Assembly (NCBI GenBank): GCA_019419405.1
Contig: DYAA01000132.1
Span: 1 to 5,935, forward strand
DNA: 5,935 bases
From: Collinsella sp.
GTDB lineage: Bacteria; Actinomycetota; Coriobacteriia; Coriobacteriales; Coriobacteriaceae
Reading direction: 5' to 3'
Positions 4,658-5,935 of the stretch are shown here, piece after piece. Made by a program: the position numbers and the translations under genes. The stretch's first letter is position 1, and each line of letters starts with the position of its first letter. Under the pieces are notes generated by a model that was not told the origin of the DNA, searched no databases, and saw only the letters and a list, made by a program, of their open reading frames with translations.

Positions 4658-5935
4658 TGACCGATCTTGCATCCACCACACCACAATCGCTCGGTCGCGA
4701 TCCCATGGTCGGCCTGCGCCTGGCGCGTGTCGACGGGTTTGAGCCGGCCATTGCGCTCGGTCAGGGCGAACTGCCTGCCTATCTGCGTCGTTTTACGATG
4801 CTGTTTGCCGACGATGCCACCATGCGCCGTGGCGGTATCGGCCGCGTGACGCGTGCCGTCAACGCCCAAGGCGAGGCCGTGGCACTCAAACAGCTCATCT
4901 TGCCGACGCGCGATGAGTTTGACGACGATGCCGCTCACGAGGCGCTGGTCGCCAAGTTCAAGGCGGCGTTTCGCGAGGAATACGAATGCCATCGCGCCCT
5001 TTCGGGCCTTAAGGGCTTTCCCCGCCTCTATGGCTGGGGCGAGGTCGACGGTGTGCCTGCAATTGTCATGGAATGGGTCGAGGGCGAGACGCTTGCCCGC
5101 TTGCGTTCGCGACTTGCCGTGGACGATGCCGGACGCCTGTCGCCGCTTGTGGCGGCGCGTCTGGGTCGCGACCTGTTCGATCTGCTCTGCCGTATGAGCC
5201 TGGTGGGCGAGGGCTTTGTCCATCGCGATATCTCGCCCGCTAATATTATGGTGCGTACGGCGCGTCTACCGCTTGACCGGCAGCTTGCCGAGGGCACCTT
5301 TGACCTGTGCCTGATCGACTTTGGCTCGTCGCTGGCGCTTGAGCCTGCGTCGGCCGTGGCCGGTACCGGCGGCAAGGCGTCGTTTACGGAGCGCTATGCC
5401 ACGCTGCGTCGCGCGACGGTTGCCTATGCCCCGCCCGAGATGCTCACCGACGATATTCCCGACCTGCGCGCTTTGCGTATGTCGCCGGCGATTGACGTCT
5501 ATGCCGCGGCAAGCACGGTTTACGAGCTCATTGCCGGCATCGCGCCATACGAAGCCGCGCCGAGCACTTCGGGCACCTCGGGTTCGCGCAAAAAGACGCG
5601 CGACATCGCGAGCCCCTACCGTCTCAAGATGGACACGCGGCCCGACTATCCCATTGGTGCCCATGCGCCCGGTTGCGATTTGACGCAGCTGCTTCATCGC
5701 GAGCCCGATGTGGCGCTCGCCGCGGCCGAGCAGGCCCAGCAGCTGGGGCTTGAGCCGGATTCCGAGGAGCTACGCGATGCGCTGGCGTTTGTCGATGCCC
5801 AGCTGTTCAACGTGGTGATGGCCTGTCTGTCCAGCCATCAAAAAGATCGTCCCGAGCCGGCGGCGGTCGAGGCGGCGCTCTCGGCGTTTTGTGACCACTA
5901 TGCGCAAAATGTCGGTCGTTCGCTCCGCGGCGAGC
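4654..5935 (+). CDS. Eukaryotic-type Ser/Thr protein kinase (3' end outside window)
   Basis: Transfers phosphate from ATP to Ser/Thr of unknown partners. The frame is open for 427 codons to the window end, with no membrane segment seen so far. Numbered from ATG 4654: a degenerate glycine loop RRGGIGRV (58-65); VALK with the ATP-anchoring Lys79; a Glu pair at 108-109 for the C-helix; hinge region VMEWVEGETL (138-147); catalytic HRDISPAN (190-197) with Asp192 and Asn197; LIDFG with Asp222; APPE (259-262); DVYAAAS (281-287); and a late Arg399 in QKDRP. All catalytic residues are present, so it should be active. Ser replaces the usual Lys in the HRDxKxxN loop, a variant I associate with some bacterial kinases. 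About 60 extra residues, including a Ser/Thr/Lys-rich stretch (PSTSGTSGSRKKTRD, about 303-317), lie before the final helices. The start overlaps the preceding stop; a second ATG at 4657 is equally possible. No Shine-Dalgarno is seen, so translation is probably coupled. Confidence 0.92.
   Translation, partial: MMTDLASTTPQSLGRDPMVGLRLARVDGFEPAIALGQGELPAYLRRFTMLFADDATMRRGGIGRVTRAVNAQGEAVALKQLILPTRDEFDDDAAHEALVAKFKAAFREEYECHRALSGLKGFPRLYGWGEVDGVPAIVMEWVEGETLARLRSRLAVDDAGRLSPLVAARLGRDLFDLLCRMSLVGEGFVHRDISPANIMVRTARLPLDRQLAEGTFDLCLIDFGSSLALEPASAVAGTGGKASFTERYATLRRATVAYAPPEMLTDDIPDLRALRMSPAIDVYAAASTVYELIAGIAPYEAAPSTSGTSGSRKKTRDIASPYRLKMDTRPDYPIGAHAPGCDLTQLLHREPDVALAAAEQAQQLGLEPDSEELRDALAFVDAQLFNVVMACLSSHQKDRPEPAAVEAALSAFCDHYAQNVGRSLRGE

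Noticed and set aside
4594..5223. 209-residue antisense frame over the kinase
   Set aside because: The + strand encodes ordered kinase motifs in full, so this frame is a shadow.

Overview
The window is GC-rich, protein-dense bacterial DNA. Its backbone is the conserved replication and recombination order dnaX - ybaB/ebfC - recR. The DnaX tail is very rich in Ala and Pro, codons are strongly GC-biased, and a eukaryotic-type Ser/Thr kinase follows. Together these suggest an actinobacterium, most likely a member of the Coriobacteriia such as Collinsella. That placement is inference from style and gene order; there is no rRNA or other marker here.

Layout. Positions 1-1431 hold the 3' part of dnaX (start outside the window): the end of the clamp-loader collar, a long Ala/Pro linker, a small folded domain, a second linker with repeated Pro-Trp motifs, and a conserved-looking C-terminal tip. 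Positions 1432-2575 interrupt the usual dnaX-ybaB linkage. They carry an unrecognised 86-residue gene on the + strand, a convergent 155-residue membrane-anchored protein on the - strand, and a gene-free stretch of about 330 bases with divergent promoter candidates and a triple TTGCATAAT repeat. Positions 2576-3506 hold ybaB and recR, 13 bases apart, which should be one transcript.

Positions 3507-3751 form a dense control region. It has a strong hairpin after recR, two GTTGyGCAAC palindromes exactly 73 bp apart (the second lies on a probable -35 element), an extended -10, and an intrinsic-terminator-like hairpin with a T-run directly before the ribosome binding site of the next gene. That gene (3752-4657) encodes an unrecognised membrane-anchored or secreted protein with a Ser/Gly linker and a C-terminal domain. 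It overlaps by ATGA the start of a Ser/Thr protein kinase (4654 to the window end, no stop reached).

How the genes relate. DnaX, YbaB and RecR are housekeeping DNA replication and repair functions. The membrane protein and kinase look like a separate, independently regulated and translationally coupled two-gene signalling module. It is the least explained part of the window. I saw no rRNA, tRNA, CRISPR array or insertion sequence.
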